From NCBI RefSeq assembly GCF_003614885.1, contig NZ_QZMS01000011.1, positions 248,001-312,000 of the forward strand: a stretch of DNA of 64,000 nucleotides, given 5' to 3'. This DNA is from Photobacterium salinisoli. Its GTDB lineage: Bacteria > Pseudomonadota > Gammaproteobacteria > Enterobacterales > Vibrionaceae. Below the pieces are notes generated by a model. The model was not told the DNA's origin. It searched no databases and saw nothing but the letters and a program-made list of their open reading frames with translations. Below are positions 53,314 through 61,129 of this stretch, piece after piece (position 1 is the first letter of the stretch; every line of letters starts with the position of its first letter). Position numbers and translations under genes: made by a program.

Positions 53314-53374
53314 GAATAATTAAATGTCGGTTACACTTTGATAAGTGTTTCATTTCAGTCCAGGAGGGGGTCTG

Positions 53375-54403
53375 ATGGCGGCAAGGGTAACTAGGGTAAA
53401 CAGGATCCGATCCAATGTTGGCATAGCGCTGATCCTGATCCTCTGTGTCAGTTTGTTCAGCATTTTCAGCCATGCATCAGACAGTTTGTTCTCTTTAAGC
53501 CGCGAACAGCCGCAACAGCCGTCACTGACTGTCATGAGCTGGAATCTGGAGTGGTTCGGCACTTCCCGAGTGACCCGTACTGATGCCGATTATGCCTACT
53601 TTACTGACGTAATACGCCGGGTATCGCCGGACATTATTGCGTTTCAGGAAGCAGACAGTAAGGAAGCCGTCCTGCGCATCCTGCCTAAAGACCAGTATTC
53701 GCTGTATCTTTCCGACCGGCACGGCAAAGCCAGTGAAAGCTTCAGAGACGGCAATCAGTACACTGGCTTTGCTATCCGGCAATCCCTGCCCGTCAGTGAC
53801 CCGCAAGATCTCGCCAGTCTGAATATCCGCACAGCGCCCAAGCCTGGCGAACGTGTCAGAAAAGGCCGCCTTCGCTACGGAACGTATGTGATTGTTCACC
53901 CTCAGTCAGGCACGCCCATCCACCTGCTCAGCGTACATTTAAAGTCCGGCTGCTACACCAGCAAGTTTAACAGACAGTCTGCGTCCTGCCGTGTCCTGAG
54001 CTATCAGGCCGACGTATTGAAGAACTGGATTGGCCAACGCCTGGCGGCTAAAGAATCGTTTTTGATCAGCGGCGACTTTAATCACCGCATGGCAGACAGC
54101 GGTGACTGGTTATATCGCTCCCTGAGCAACACTTCTTCTGCTCGTCATTCTGTCCATTTGCTGACAGAAGAGGTTAACGCCTCATGCTATGTTCGTCTTA
54201 ACCGCTCCAAACGTAAGGCAGAATACCGACGATTTACCGCCCTTATTGATCATTTTGTGGCATCGCCTGACATTGCCAGTGCCCTCAGGCAGGGAAACAT
54301 TTACCAATATCAGTTTTCCCGCAAAGATGTCAGGAATCTCACACTGTCGGATCACTGCCCGCTGGTACTGAAGATACAGTTGCAGCCGGGTGCCGGCCTT
54401 TAA
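53375..54403 (+). CDS. Exported endonuclease/exonuclease/phosphatase-family protein
   Basis: 342 residues. The EEP fold (DNase I-like) has its motifs: SWNLEWFG, AFQEAD, SGDFNHRM, and the final SDHCPLVL. N-terminal segment IRSNVGIALILILCVSLFSI is a signal or anchor followed by a short linker, so it acts outside the cytoplasm. Two cysteines flank the C-terminal half. AGGAGGGGG precedes the ATG. It may degrade extracellular DNA, or act on phosphoesters; the substrate is inferred. Confidence 0.88.
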   Translation: MAARVTRVNRIRSNVGIALILILCVSLFSIFSHASDSLFSLSREQPQQPSLTVMSWNLEWFGTSRVTRTDADYAYFTDVIRRVSPDIIAFQEADSKEAVLRILPKDQYSLYLSDRHGKASESFRDGNQYTGFAIRQSLPVSDPQDLASLNIRTAPKPGERVRKGRLRYGTYVIVHPQSGTPIHLLSVHLKSGCYTSKFNRQSASCRVLSYQADVLKNWIGQRLAAKESFLISGDFNHRMADSGDWLYRSLSNTSSARHSVHLLTEEVNASCYVRLNRSKRKAEYRRFTALIDHFVASPDIASALRQGNIYQYQFSRKDVRNLTLSDHCPLVLKIQLQPGAGL

Positions 54404-54571
54404 GTGGGGGTAAACGGAAGCGGCTTATTTGTGAACAAGAGTCAATGACAGGCAAACGGCTCTGCACATCTCCGCATTGTCATGTTAATGTCATCTCAAA
54501 CACATAGTGTTTCTGGCAGACAGAGACAGAAACCATGTTTAGTAGTAAACGATAAGCAGTAAGGAACACAA

Positions 54572-54700
54572 ATGGACAGTATCAACCTGGCGACACTCGT
54601 TGTGCCAACCATGGATGAGCTTATGGTTGACCAGCCTGAGTGTGTCTATACCAATACAGATTCAGATGAGCACAACGAAATCATTCTGTTGTCCCACTAA
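54572..54700 (+). CDS. 42-residue acidic peptide, unknown function
   Basis: MDSINLATLVVPTMDELMVD, then QPECVYTN and a Ser/Asp/Glu/His-rich tail ending ILLSH. AAGGA precedes the ATG, and a near-perfect terminator follows 28 bp after the stop, so this looks like an independent small gene. It is acidic with one cysteine. It lies at the border of the amyloid-like locus, facing the VpsR-like gene. I know no homologue. Confidence 0.6.
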   Translation: MDSINLATLVVPTMDELMVDQPECVYTNTDSDEHNEIILLSH

Positions 54701-54727
54701 AAAATTCATCTCGTTTAAACCGCATAT

Positions 54728-54765
54728 AAACAAACACCCCGCACATTGGTGCGGGGTGTTTGTTT
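54728..54765. terminator. Strong bidirectional terminator
   Basis: Perfect 17 bp stem AAACAAACACCCCGCAC and complement with an ATTG loop. It serves the 42-residue gene and the convergent VpsR-like gene. Confidence 0.93.
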
Positions 54766-54776
54766 CCTGCTCACGA

Positions 54777-56123
54777 TTATTCACGCATAAACGACGAGTT
54801 ATAGTGGCGTACATCAGGTACAATATTGTGCTTATTCAGTAGCCGGTACATGGTGGCACGCGACACACCCAAATCTTTAGCCGCCGAAGCAACCTGACCC
54901 CGATGTGTTTCCAGTACCGCCACCAGCACGTCTTTTTCTGCTTCATCCTTAATATTACGCAGGCTTTGCTTGAAATTTGCCTTACTGGGCAAATCAAAAT
55001 GCTCAGCCCTTACTTCGTTCCCCTCCGCCAGCAATGCTGCCCGTTTGACCTGGTTAATCAGCTCACGGACATTGCCCGGCCAACTGTAGCGCAGCAAGAG
55101 TTGCTTGGAGTCTTCCGAGAAACTCGATGCCATGGTGCTGTATTCCTTGGCAAACTTCTGCAGAAAGGTTTCTGCTAGCAAGAAAATATCAGAACCACGC
55201 TCACGCAAAGTCGGTACTTTTATGTGGAAAACATTCAGACGATAGAACAATTCTTTACTGAATTCCCCTTTAGCCACCAAGGCGTCCAGATCTGCACTGG
55301 TTGCCGCAATAATGCGAACATCGCAGGCTGAATCGCCGTCCAGAGAATCACTGCCGGGTGCCTGAATAAAAGACAAGAGCAATTCCTGGAACTCTTTGGT
55401 TAACTCTTCCACATTATCCAGCATGATGGTGCCGTTAAAAACTGCACCTTCCTCATCAAACCTGGATACATGCTTCAGGAAGTTCAGCTTTTCATCATCT
55501 TTGCTGAGTGCCCCACAGTTAATCGTCACAAAGGGGGCATGTTTGCGTTTAGACAGGTTATGGATCGATTTGGCTATCAGCTCTTTGCCCGTGCCATTCT
55601 CCCCGGTAAGAAACACGTTAACTTCTGTTAACGCCACACGACGAACCATGTCACGTAATTGTTTGATTGTTTTTGACTCACCAAACAAACCCATTTCATG
55701 CTGGGTGGTAATCTCGTGCCAGGAACTGGATTCAATATCCAGCATGCCAAGCTGATGACCAACGGTGTCCAGCAGATGGCTGCCTGGTACGGGTACAGTG
55801 AAATAGTCGACACAAAAGTTATTAATAAACTGACATATTGCATCTGTTTTCAATTGCTCTTTTTTAATCAAAGCAATCCATCTCACTTGTTTGGTTTTAT
55901 TTGCCCTCAAAGATATGCTGTTTAAGCTAAAATCATTATTGCTTAAATCAACGATACAAATACATGGGCTGAATTCTTCCAGGATTGAATCAACCGTTCT
56001 TAAGTCGTAACAGCACTGAGTTTTCCAACCTGACTGTTCGAGTAGCGCTATCCAAGGCTCGTAGTTACATCCTATTGCCACTAGTCTGCCATTTGGTGCT
56101 TTATTTTGACATTGACCTACCAT
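54777..56123 (-). CDS. VpsR-like response-regulator / enhancer-binding protein homologue
   Basis: 448 residues. Residues 1-130 resemble VpsR: Asp59 in CIVDLSN corresponds to its predicted phosphorylation site, and CQFINNFCVDYFTVPVPGS and GHQLGMLDIE are like VpsR. Then follow an AAA+ domain with Walker A GENGTGKE (174-181) and a Walker B-like GTIMLDN (231-237), and a Fis-type helix-turn-helix (about 408-430, ASAAKDLGVSRATMYRLLNK). The GAFTGA loop needed to contact sigma-54 is absent; the region reads GALSKDDEKLNFLKHVS. In V. cholerae VpsR binds c-di-GMP and activates with sigma-70. GAAGGTGA precedes the ATG. A terminator separates it from the amyloid genes, so it has its own promoter. Confidence 0.9.
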   Translation of the reverse strand: MVGQCQNKAPNGRLVAIGCNYEPWIALLEQSGWKTQCCYDLRTVDSILEEFSPCICIVDLSNNDFSLNSISLRANKTKQVRWIALIKKEQLKTDAICQFINNFCVDYFTVPVPGSHLLDTVGHQLGMLDIESSSWHEITTQHEMGLFGESKTIKQLRDMVRRVALTEVNVFLTGENGTGKELIAKSIHNLSKRKHAPFVTINCGALSKDDEKLNFLKHVSRFDEEGAVFNGTIMLDNVEELTKEFQELLLSFIQAPGSDSLDGDSACDVRIIAATSADLDALVAKGEFSKELFYRLNVFHIKVPTLRERGSDIFLLAETFLQKFAKEYSTMASSFSEDSKQLLLRYSWPGNVRELINQVKRAALLAEGNEVRAEHFDLPSKANFKQSLRNIKDEAEKDVLVAVLETHRGQVASAAKDLGVSRATMYRLLNKHNIVPDVRHYNSSFMRE

Positions 56124-56395
56124 CAGAAGTCACCTTCATTTCAATGCACATTTATTATTAATGTTCATTGAAAATATAGGCAAGAAACCTCTGTTACGCG
56201 TGGTATCAATAATAAGAATTGTCTCAAGAAGCGCCTTTTCACAACATAATCAGCCAATATTCAGCAGTTTAAGATTCGAGGCAATTCTGGAACTTTTTAC
56301 GATCGTATACCTGGCTGGACAAAACTGCATACAAAAAAGGTACAGCAGCCGGCTGTACCTTGACATTAGCAAAGAAAATTACAAGAAAAGTACTA
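56124..56395. other. Intergenic region upstream of the VpsR-like gene
   Basis: 272 bp, AT-rich, holding the terminator of the amyloid-like operon and the promoter of the regulator. No gene seen. Confidence 0.4.
56334..56361 (-). terminator. Terminator of the amyloid-like operon
   Basis: Perfect 10 bp stem AAGGTACAGC / GCTGTACCTT; on the minus strand the second arm runs into a T run. Confidence 0.88.
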
Positions 56396-56923
56396 TCAAT
56401 ATCCTGTATGCAAAATCGCATTCTCGAGTCGACTTTTCAGTACACTATTCTGGATATATCCATTAATATCAGCATCAATGTCTATGTTTCTCTCAATACG
56501 AATATTGCTGCCATCCAGACTGTTTTGCACCACCTGCATGATACTGTTGGGTAATAAGCTGGGTCGTTCAAAAGAGTTGTTATCCCCCACCTGCTTCAAA
56601 GTGAGCATTTCGCCACTTGAGTAAGCAGAGCCTGCAGTGGTGGTGAGCATCCCGTTGCTGATAGTGAAATTGGCAATATGAGAGCGTAAAATCTCTTCGC
56701 CATTCAGGGCGGTGATGATACTCAGCCCGATACTTATCAGCGAGCCTTCTGCCGAGAAACCACCTCGGATTGCAGACATTTCCGATTGTGTCATGGCGAT
56801 CATGCCCGAGTCATTCAATACCAACAAACTCGATGGCTTGGTGAATGCGTTCGCGGAAGTATTTGCCATGACAGCAGCACCTCCCAGGGTGGCTGCTATA
56901 ACATAGTAAGATAGCTTGTTCAT
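56396..56923 (-). CDS. Small secreted protein with double-glycine-like leader segment
   Basis: 175 residues. Sec signal peptide (cleavage after ANA, about residue 26), then a segment LNDSGMIAMTQSEMSAIRGG ending at residue 55 that resembles a double-glycine leader (L-x5-E-M/L-x-x-I-x-GG), then a mature part with repeated hydrophobic/Ser-Asn stretches (IANFTISNGML, LKQVGDNNSF, IMQVVQNSLDGSNIRI). It lies 15 bp after the C39 peptidase gene, the position of FapE in the Pseudomonas fap operon; overall sequence similarity to FapE is not clear to me. GAGG precedes the ATG. Confidence 0.75.
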   Translation of the reverse strand: MNKLSYYVIAATLGGAAVMANTSANAFTKPSSLLVLNDSGMIAMTQSEMSAIRGGFSAEGSLISIGLSIITALNGEEILRSHIANFTISNGMLTTTAGSAYSSGEMLTLKQVGDNNSFERPSLLPNSIMQVVQNSLDGSNIRIERNIDIDADINGYIQNSVLKSRLENAILHTGY

Positions 56924-56938
56924 ACTAGCCTCTGCCTT

Positions 56939-57619
56939 TTAGTAATCGTTTGAACCCGGCAATGTAATACTGAACGTTGACAGCGAGTCCCTTGCGACAG
57001 CATCAGATACTGGTGAAGGGTTGTACACACTGTAGTTTTCCTGGGTGATAAAACTTTCGCGTCCCTCTTTTACTTTGTTTTTTACCAGTAACACCGAGCC
57101 GCGATAATAAGGTTTAAATTCACTGAGCTTCATCACCATAGTGCCACGTGACGGATCGCCCAATATAATCTGTTCACTGTTGATACCTTTAATCACCACG
57201 AAGTGCATGTAGCCATCAAAATTGACGATGGTAATAGCGGGCACCCCAAGTGTTTTAAATTTTTCCAGCGGCAGGCGATAACCATTGGCATCCAGGCCTA
57301 CAGACTGCATATAGTTCTTCATATCGAACATGGAAAATCCCTGCTTCTCTATTTTTTCAGGATCACCATTTGCAAACATCGACTTGAATACCGTATTTTC
57401 ACTGGTATCGATACCGTAGTGATAAGTCATCAGTGAAGCCACCGCCGCTGAGCCACAACTAAAGTCGTACTGCTGGCGCATGACATCACCAAAGAGTTTC
57501 TCCTGATAACTTTGCACTTTTACGTTGTATGCGCCTCGGCTTGGGAAATAGTCCAGCGCACTCACCGTTGTGCTGACCATTAATCCTGCCAGTGCCAGGG
57601 TTGCCAGTTTTATTTTCAT
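56939..57619 (-). CDS. Periplasmic C39-family peptidase, FapD-like
   Basis: 226 residues with a Sec signal peptide (MKIKLATLALAGLMVSTTVSA). Catalytic Cys55 in QQYDFSCGSAAV with the oxyanion Gln50, His139 in GYMHFVVIKG and Asp155 in LGDPSRG. C39 peptidases cut peptides after a double glycine; stand-alone periplasmic members are found in fap loci (FapD), where the substrate is not settled. It lies between the paralogous secreted proteins and the RGG protein. AAAGGG precedes the ATG. Confidence 0.9.
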   Translation of the reverse strand: MKIKLATLALAGLMVSTTVSALDYFPSRGAYNVKVQSYQEKLFGDVMRQQYDFSCGSAAVASLMTYHYGIDTSENTVFKSMFANGDPEKIEKQGFSMFDMKNYMQSVGLDANGYRLPLEKFKTLGVPAITIVNFDGYMHFVVIKGINSEQIILGDPSRGTMVMKLSEFKPYYRGSVLLVKNKVKEGRESFITQENYSVYNPSPVSDAVARDSLSTFSITLPGSNDY

Positions 57620-57740
57620 CACTACACCCTTTATTGTTATTAACCCGACGCCGCTCTTATTGTCGTCAGGCAGGAAATCATTCTTACCTATCGGAGATTC
57701 TCAAGATGATTGAAATATTCCATAGATAAAAACAATGAAA

Positions 57741-57760
57741 GGGCCGCCTTGCGACGGCCC
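57741..57760 (-). terminator. Partial terminator between the 182-residue protein gene and the C39 gene
   Basis: On the minus strand GGGCCGTC-GCAA-GGCGGCCC, an 8 bp stem capped by a GNRA tetraloop and followed by TTTCATTGTTTTT. It would reduce but not end transcription into the peptidase gene, so structural proteins could be made in excess. Confidence 0.75.
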
Positions 57761-57767
57761 GATTTGG

Positions 57768-58316
57768 TTAGTAACTAGCAGAGCCAGACAGTGTAGCGTT
57801 GGTGCTGGTAGATTGCTGAACCATAGAGTTATTACCTGCGTTCTGACCAGCAATGCTGATACCAGACGCGTCACCAAACGAGTTCGCCATGGTGTTGAAG
57901 TGTTCAACATCAACAGTACCGGCTTTACCGTCACAGCAAGCGCCGCCATAGGTCACTTCGTTTTTAATCACTTCGCCATCAATTTCTGATTCAGCGAGTA
58001 CTTTATCCATGCTGTATGATTTTTTGAAAGTTTTGTCGATTTCCACATCAGACACTTTCTTCACAACCCAGGAATTGTCGCTGTTATCTTTAATGGTTTT
58101 GGATTTATCGTTACCGATGTCCTTCATGTAAAGAAAATCATTGTCTTCATTAAATGAATAATCGATTTCTTTAGATTTGCTTACATCAACAGTCAATGTT
58201 TTATCAACAGTATCATTGAAGCTTCCTTCAATATTATCTGCATCTGGATAGCCATTTGCAAACGCCATAGGCGATGCAATAATCGCTGCTAATAACAACA
58301 CGTTTGATTTACGCAT
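57768..58316 (-). CDS. Secreted amyloid-like protein A (FapB/FapC-like), paralogue 1
   Basis: 182 residues. Signal peptide (MRKSNVLLLAAIIASPMAFA). The mature part is highly acidic (Asp, Glu, Ser, Lys), with D-N-D and SFNEDND segments. A Cys-Cys pair follows a double glycine in VTYGGACCD (residues 116-124), and the C-terminus AGQNAGNNSMVQQSTSTNAT has the GNN/Gln pattern of FapB/FapC repeats. It shares the whole plan with the 220-residue protein upstream. The earlier ATG 11 codons before was rejected; GGAG lies before the chosen one. Confidence 0.82.
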   Translation of the reverse strand: MRKSNVLLLAAIIASPMAFANGYPDADNIEGSFNDTVDKTLTVDVSKSKEIDYSFNEDNDFLYMKDIGNDKSKTIKDNSDNSWVVKKVSDVEIDKTFKKSYSMDKVLAESEIDGEVIKNEVTYGGACCDGKAGTVDVEHFNTMANSFGDASGISIAGQNAGNNSMVQQSTSTNATLSGSASY

Positions 58317-58459
58317 GATGTTACTCCAATTATGTTCCCCATAACGCATGAGATTTAAATAAATCTCATGCTGGGTAAATGTTATAGATGTTGAAGCAAT
58401 GATGTTAGCCCTGCGAAACCAAATATCAATTACTAGTAATTTAACATTTAGTTTTATTC

Positions 58460-58477
58460 CCGGATTAAATAATCCGG
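58460..58477 (-). other. Hairpin between two secreted-protein genes
   Basis: Perfect 8 bp stem CCGGATTA / TAATCCGG with a two-base loop. No U-tract, so it may be an mRNA stability element rather than a terminator. Confidence 0.5.
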
Positions 58478-58496
58478 CTTAGATACACTAACAGTG

Positions 58497-58829
58497 TTAC
58501 TTCAATGTCAGGTTAACCACGGTCGCATTCTGAATTAACACATTATTACCGGTGTTTTGGACTACGTTGAATACCCCTGATGATCCGCTGAAGGCTCCGC
58601 CATCAATTACGTTATTACCAGTTGTATTACCATACGCGCCATTACCTACGACATCACCGTACATATCCGAATCTGCCTGCATGTAGTCAATGTTGAGCTC
58701 GTACTGCCCACCCCGAGTCTCATACATTGAACTATCACTCAACGTATCGGAAGTTGTTAGAATATCCAACTCATCAGCAACTGCACCCCAAGATAGCAGT
58801 ACAGCTACGGTCAGCGTTAAATATCTCAT
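58497..58829 (-). CDS. Small secreted protein with LSDSxM...RGG segment and amyloid-like C-terminus
   Basis: 110 residues. Signal peptide (MRYLTLTVAVLLSWGAVA). Then DELDILTTSDTLSDSSMYETRGG, where the last two Gly form a double-glycine-like end at about residue 41. The rest has D-M-Y-G-D-VVG repeats and ends SSGVFNVVQNTGNNVLIQNA-VNLTL, similar to the C-termini of the neighbours. AGGAGG precedes the ATG. It lies 44 bp after the 220-residue gene. Confidence 0.8.
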   Translation of the reverse strand: MRYLTLTVAVLLSWGAVADELDILTTSDTLSDSSMYETRGGQYELNIDYMQADSDMYGDVVGNGAYGNTTGNNVIDGGAFSGSSGVFNVVQNTGNNVLIQNATVVNLTLK

Positions 58830-58873
58830 GACGTCCTCCTGAGAGTTGCCTCTGACACCCCTCAGCTAATGTG

Positions 58874-59536
58874 TTATTGGCCCAGAAGTACAGCGTTAGT
58901 GCTAGCACTTTGTTGAACCAGCGAGTTGTTACCTGCGTTTTGACCCGCCAGGCTGATACCTGAAGCACCGGCAAAGGCACCTGTCATGTCATTGATATGG
59001 GTCACAGTCAGTGAGCCTGCATCGCCGCCACCGTGGTTGCCGCCATTACCGTAACCGCGGTTACCGTAGCCGCCACCATGTCCCCAGTCTTTATCATCGC
59101 AGCAAGCACCGCCGTATGTGACGTCATTACCAATGACTTCACCTTTCAGGTCAGATTTCGCCATGTAGAAGTTTTCATCAACATCGATTTTCCAGGTTTC
59201 AGTGTGCTTAAAGTTACTCTCGAAGTGGAACTTCTTGCTATTGTCACTGTTATCTGTGTACTTGAAGCTTTTATCGTTGTTGATATCTTTCATGATCAGG
59301 TGATCATTGTCTTCGTTAAAGCTGTCTGTAATGGTTTTATCGCTATCATAAGTCAGCGTAGCTGTCTTAGTGATGTCATCATTATATGAATCAACGATGG
59401 ATGAATCGTTATCATCATAACCACCATTATGACCACCGTAACCACCACCACCGTAGCTTGGTGCTTGGGGATAGGCCAGGGCCAGTGGAGATGCAACTAC
59501 TACTGCTACTAACAGCGCGAGATTAGATTTACGCAT
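58874..59536 (-). CDS. Secreted amyloid-like protein B (FapB/FapC-like), paralogue 2
   Basis: 220 residues. Signal peptide, then a Gly/Tyr/His-rich N-terminus (YGGGGYGGHNGGYDDND), an acidic Asp/Asn/Lys middle with SFNEDNDHLIMKDI shared with paralogue 1, VTYGGACCD (Cys-Cys after a double Gly), a Gly/Asn/His-rich run (GHGGGYGNRGYGNGGNHGGG), and the C-terminal SLAGQNAGNNSLVQQSASTN. The FapB/FapC-type GNN pattern is in place. It is the first gene of the minus-strand unit. The divergent promoter region upstream is 366 bp. Confidence 0.82.
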   Translation of the reverse strand: MRKSNLALLVAVVVASPLALAYPQAPSYGGGGYGGHNGGYDDNDSSIVDSYNDDITKTATLTYDSDKTITDSFNEDNDHLIMKDINNDKSFKYTDNSDNSKKFHFESNFKHTETWKIDVDENFYMAKSDLKGEVIGNDVTYGGACCDDKDWGHGGGYGNRGYGNGGNHGGGDAGSLTVTHINDMTGAFAGASGISLAGQNAGNNSLVQQSASTNAVLLGQ

Positions 59537-59902
59537 GATTAAGACTCCAAATATGTTGAGTTTTTATTTTATTGCTCCCCCGTGTTGTCACGAGAGATAA
59601 CTTAATACTAGTTTTCGCCACTTTTTAGTTTGTATTATTTTTAATAAAAACGATGGCAATAAAAACCACACGTATTCCTTTATTTACCATGCCTGAGCGT
59701 ACTTATTTCTAAGAATGGATTCACCATTCTCATTACTAATAATTGTATTGAGATTAATACTGTTTTTATCAGGATGCAGAAGTAAGACAAAAATAACCTT
59801 TTATTGATCACTTTTTATGGAATGCTTGACTATTCTTATGACAAGTCAGTGCAACTGACTGCCATTTTTTGGGGTGACCTTTGCGAACAAAGTGAGGATA
59901 TC
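59537..59902. other. Divergent promoter region of the amyloid-like locus
   Basis: 366 bp of AT-rich DNA between the secreted-protein genes and the outer-membrane barrel gene. I looked for a sigma-54 GG-N10-GC site and saw none. No VpsR site can be named from sequence alone. Confidence 0.45.
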
Positions 59903-60931
59903 GTGAGAAAGTTTAACACACACAGCCTTATAGCGCTGATAGCGATCTTTTCAACCACGGTTGCTGCAGAGGAATCTACAACAACCCAACAAAAATCGCG
60001 TCAGGTTCAGACAGTTACAGACATCCTGGAAAGACCTGGGGTACTGACACCGAAAGGGTCGTTCGTCCTTGATTCTTCCTTAACCTATACCCAGAACTCC
60101 TCCAATACCGTTTCGGTGGTAGGTTATACCGTGCTTCCATCACTCATTGTTGGCCTGATACGGGCCAGTGATATTGACAGAACGACTATGACCTTTGGCC
60201 TCACCGGGCGTTACGGGATCACCAACCGGTTAGAAGTCGAAGCCAGAATTCCCTGGGTCTACCGTAACGATTCCATCTCAGAACGGGATATTAATGGCCC
60301 GTCCAACAGCCCTACCACGAAGACAGTTGAAGGTAACGACCTGGGTGATATAGAAGCAGCGTTCAAGTACCAGTTCAATATGCTCGAAGCTCCCTACTGG
60401 ATAGGCAGCCTTCGCTTCAAAAGTACGACAGGGAGCTCACCCTATGAAGTGCCTATCGATAGCACCAATGATTTTAAAGAGTTGCCTACAGGTTCAGGCT
60501 TTCCAAGCATAGAACCGGGCGTCACTATGATCATGCCACTTGACCCTGCCGTGCTGTTTCTTAATGCCAGCTATATCTGGAACATTAAAGATGATGTCAG
60601 TATACAAATTCCTGCTACGGATGAAGCCCCAAGTACGCAAGTCAATACCATTGACTTGGGGGACACCATTTCATTGGGTGCAGGTATGGGTTTTGCCGTC
60701 AACCCCAAATTCTCATTCAGCATTGGTCTGAACCACAAAACCATACTGAAATCGAAAGTGAACGGCGGATATCCTGACGATGCTAAGTTGCTGCAACTGG
60801 ATACTATTTCTTTCGGTGCCAACTATGCCGTGAACAGAGAAACCACCATAAACGTAGGTGCGGCAGCAGGGTTAACGGCTGATGCCCCTGATTTCCAATT
60901 GACAGTCCGGATACCTTATACCCTGAAATAA
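59903..60931 (+). CDS. FapF-like outer-membrane beta-barrel exporter
   Basis: 342 residues. Signal peptide (MRKFNTHSLIALIAIFSTTVAA), a short N-terminal part with Gln/Lys/Thr that is shorter than the coiled coil of FapF, and then the barrel: ILERPGVLTPKGSFVLDSSL, VVGYTVLPSLIVGLIRA, FGLTGRYGITNRLEVEARIPWVYR, GLGDxE-like GNDLGDIEAAFKYQFN, and the end APDFQLTVRIPYTL. This matches the FapF/transporter-type family in my memory. It forms the export pore for amyloid subunits in Pseudomonas. GTG start with GAGG six bases upstream. It is transcribed opposite to the secreted-protein genes. Confidence 0.83.
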   Translation: MRKFNTHSLIALIAIFSTTVAAEESTTTQQKSRQVQTVTDILERPGVLTPKGSFVLDSSLTYTQNSSNTVSVVGYTVLPSLIVGLIRASDIDRTTMTFGLTGRYGITNRLEVEARIPWVYRNDSISERDINGPSNSPTTKTVEGNDLGDIEAAFKYQFNMLEAPYWIGSLRFKSTTGSSPYEVPIDSTNDFKELPTGSGFPSIEPGVTMIMPLDPAVLFLNASYIWNIKDDVSIQIPATDEAPSTQVNTIDLGDTISLGAGMGFAVNPKFSFSIGLNHKTILKSKVNGGYPDDAKLLQLDTISFGANYAVNRETTINVGAAAGLTADAPDFQLTVRIPYTLK

Positions 60932-60950
60932 CTCAGGCTTCTCATCAGAA

Positions 60951-60977
60951 ATGCCAGCTTCAGCTGGCATTTTTTTC
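60951..60977 (+). terminator. Terminator after the barrel gene
   Basis: AATGCCAGCT / AGCTGGCATT stem followed by TTTTTT. Confidence 0.92.
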
Positions 60978-61129
60978 GCCTGGCCTTCCCCCTTTCTTCC
61001 CATCTCGCTTTCCACTATGCTTAGAGCAGTAGAATCTGGGCGATCTATAGTGCCGTTGTTCTAAATGTGCCAATAGTTCCGCCAAGTCAACAGATCATAA
61101 TAATCAACATCCGAAAACAGGATCCAACT

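Noticed and set aside
54535..54555. Six-codon leader peptide upstream of the 42-residue gene
   Set aside because: ATG-TTT-AGT-AGT-AAA-CGA-TAA has no ribosome-binding site and no attenuator fold nearby.
54777..56123. Sigma-54-dependent activation by the Fis-type regulator
   Set aside because: The GAFTGA loop is missing and no -24/-12 site is seen in the divergent promoter region.
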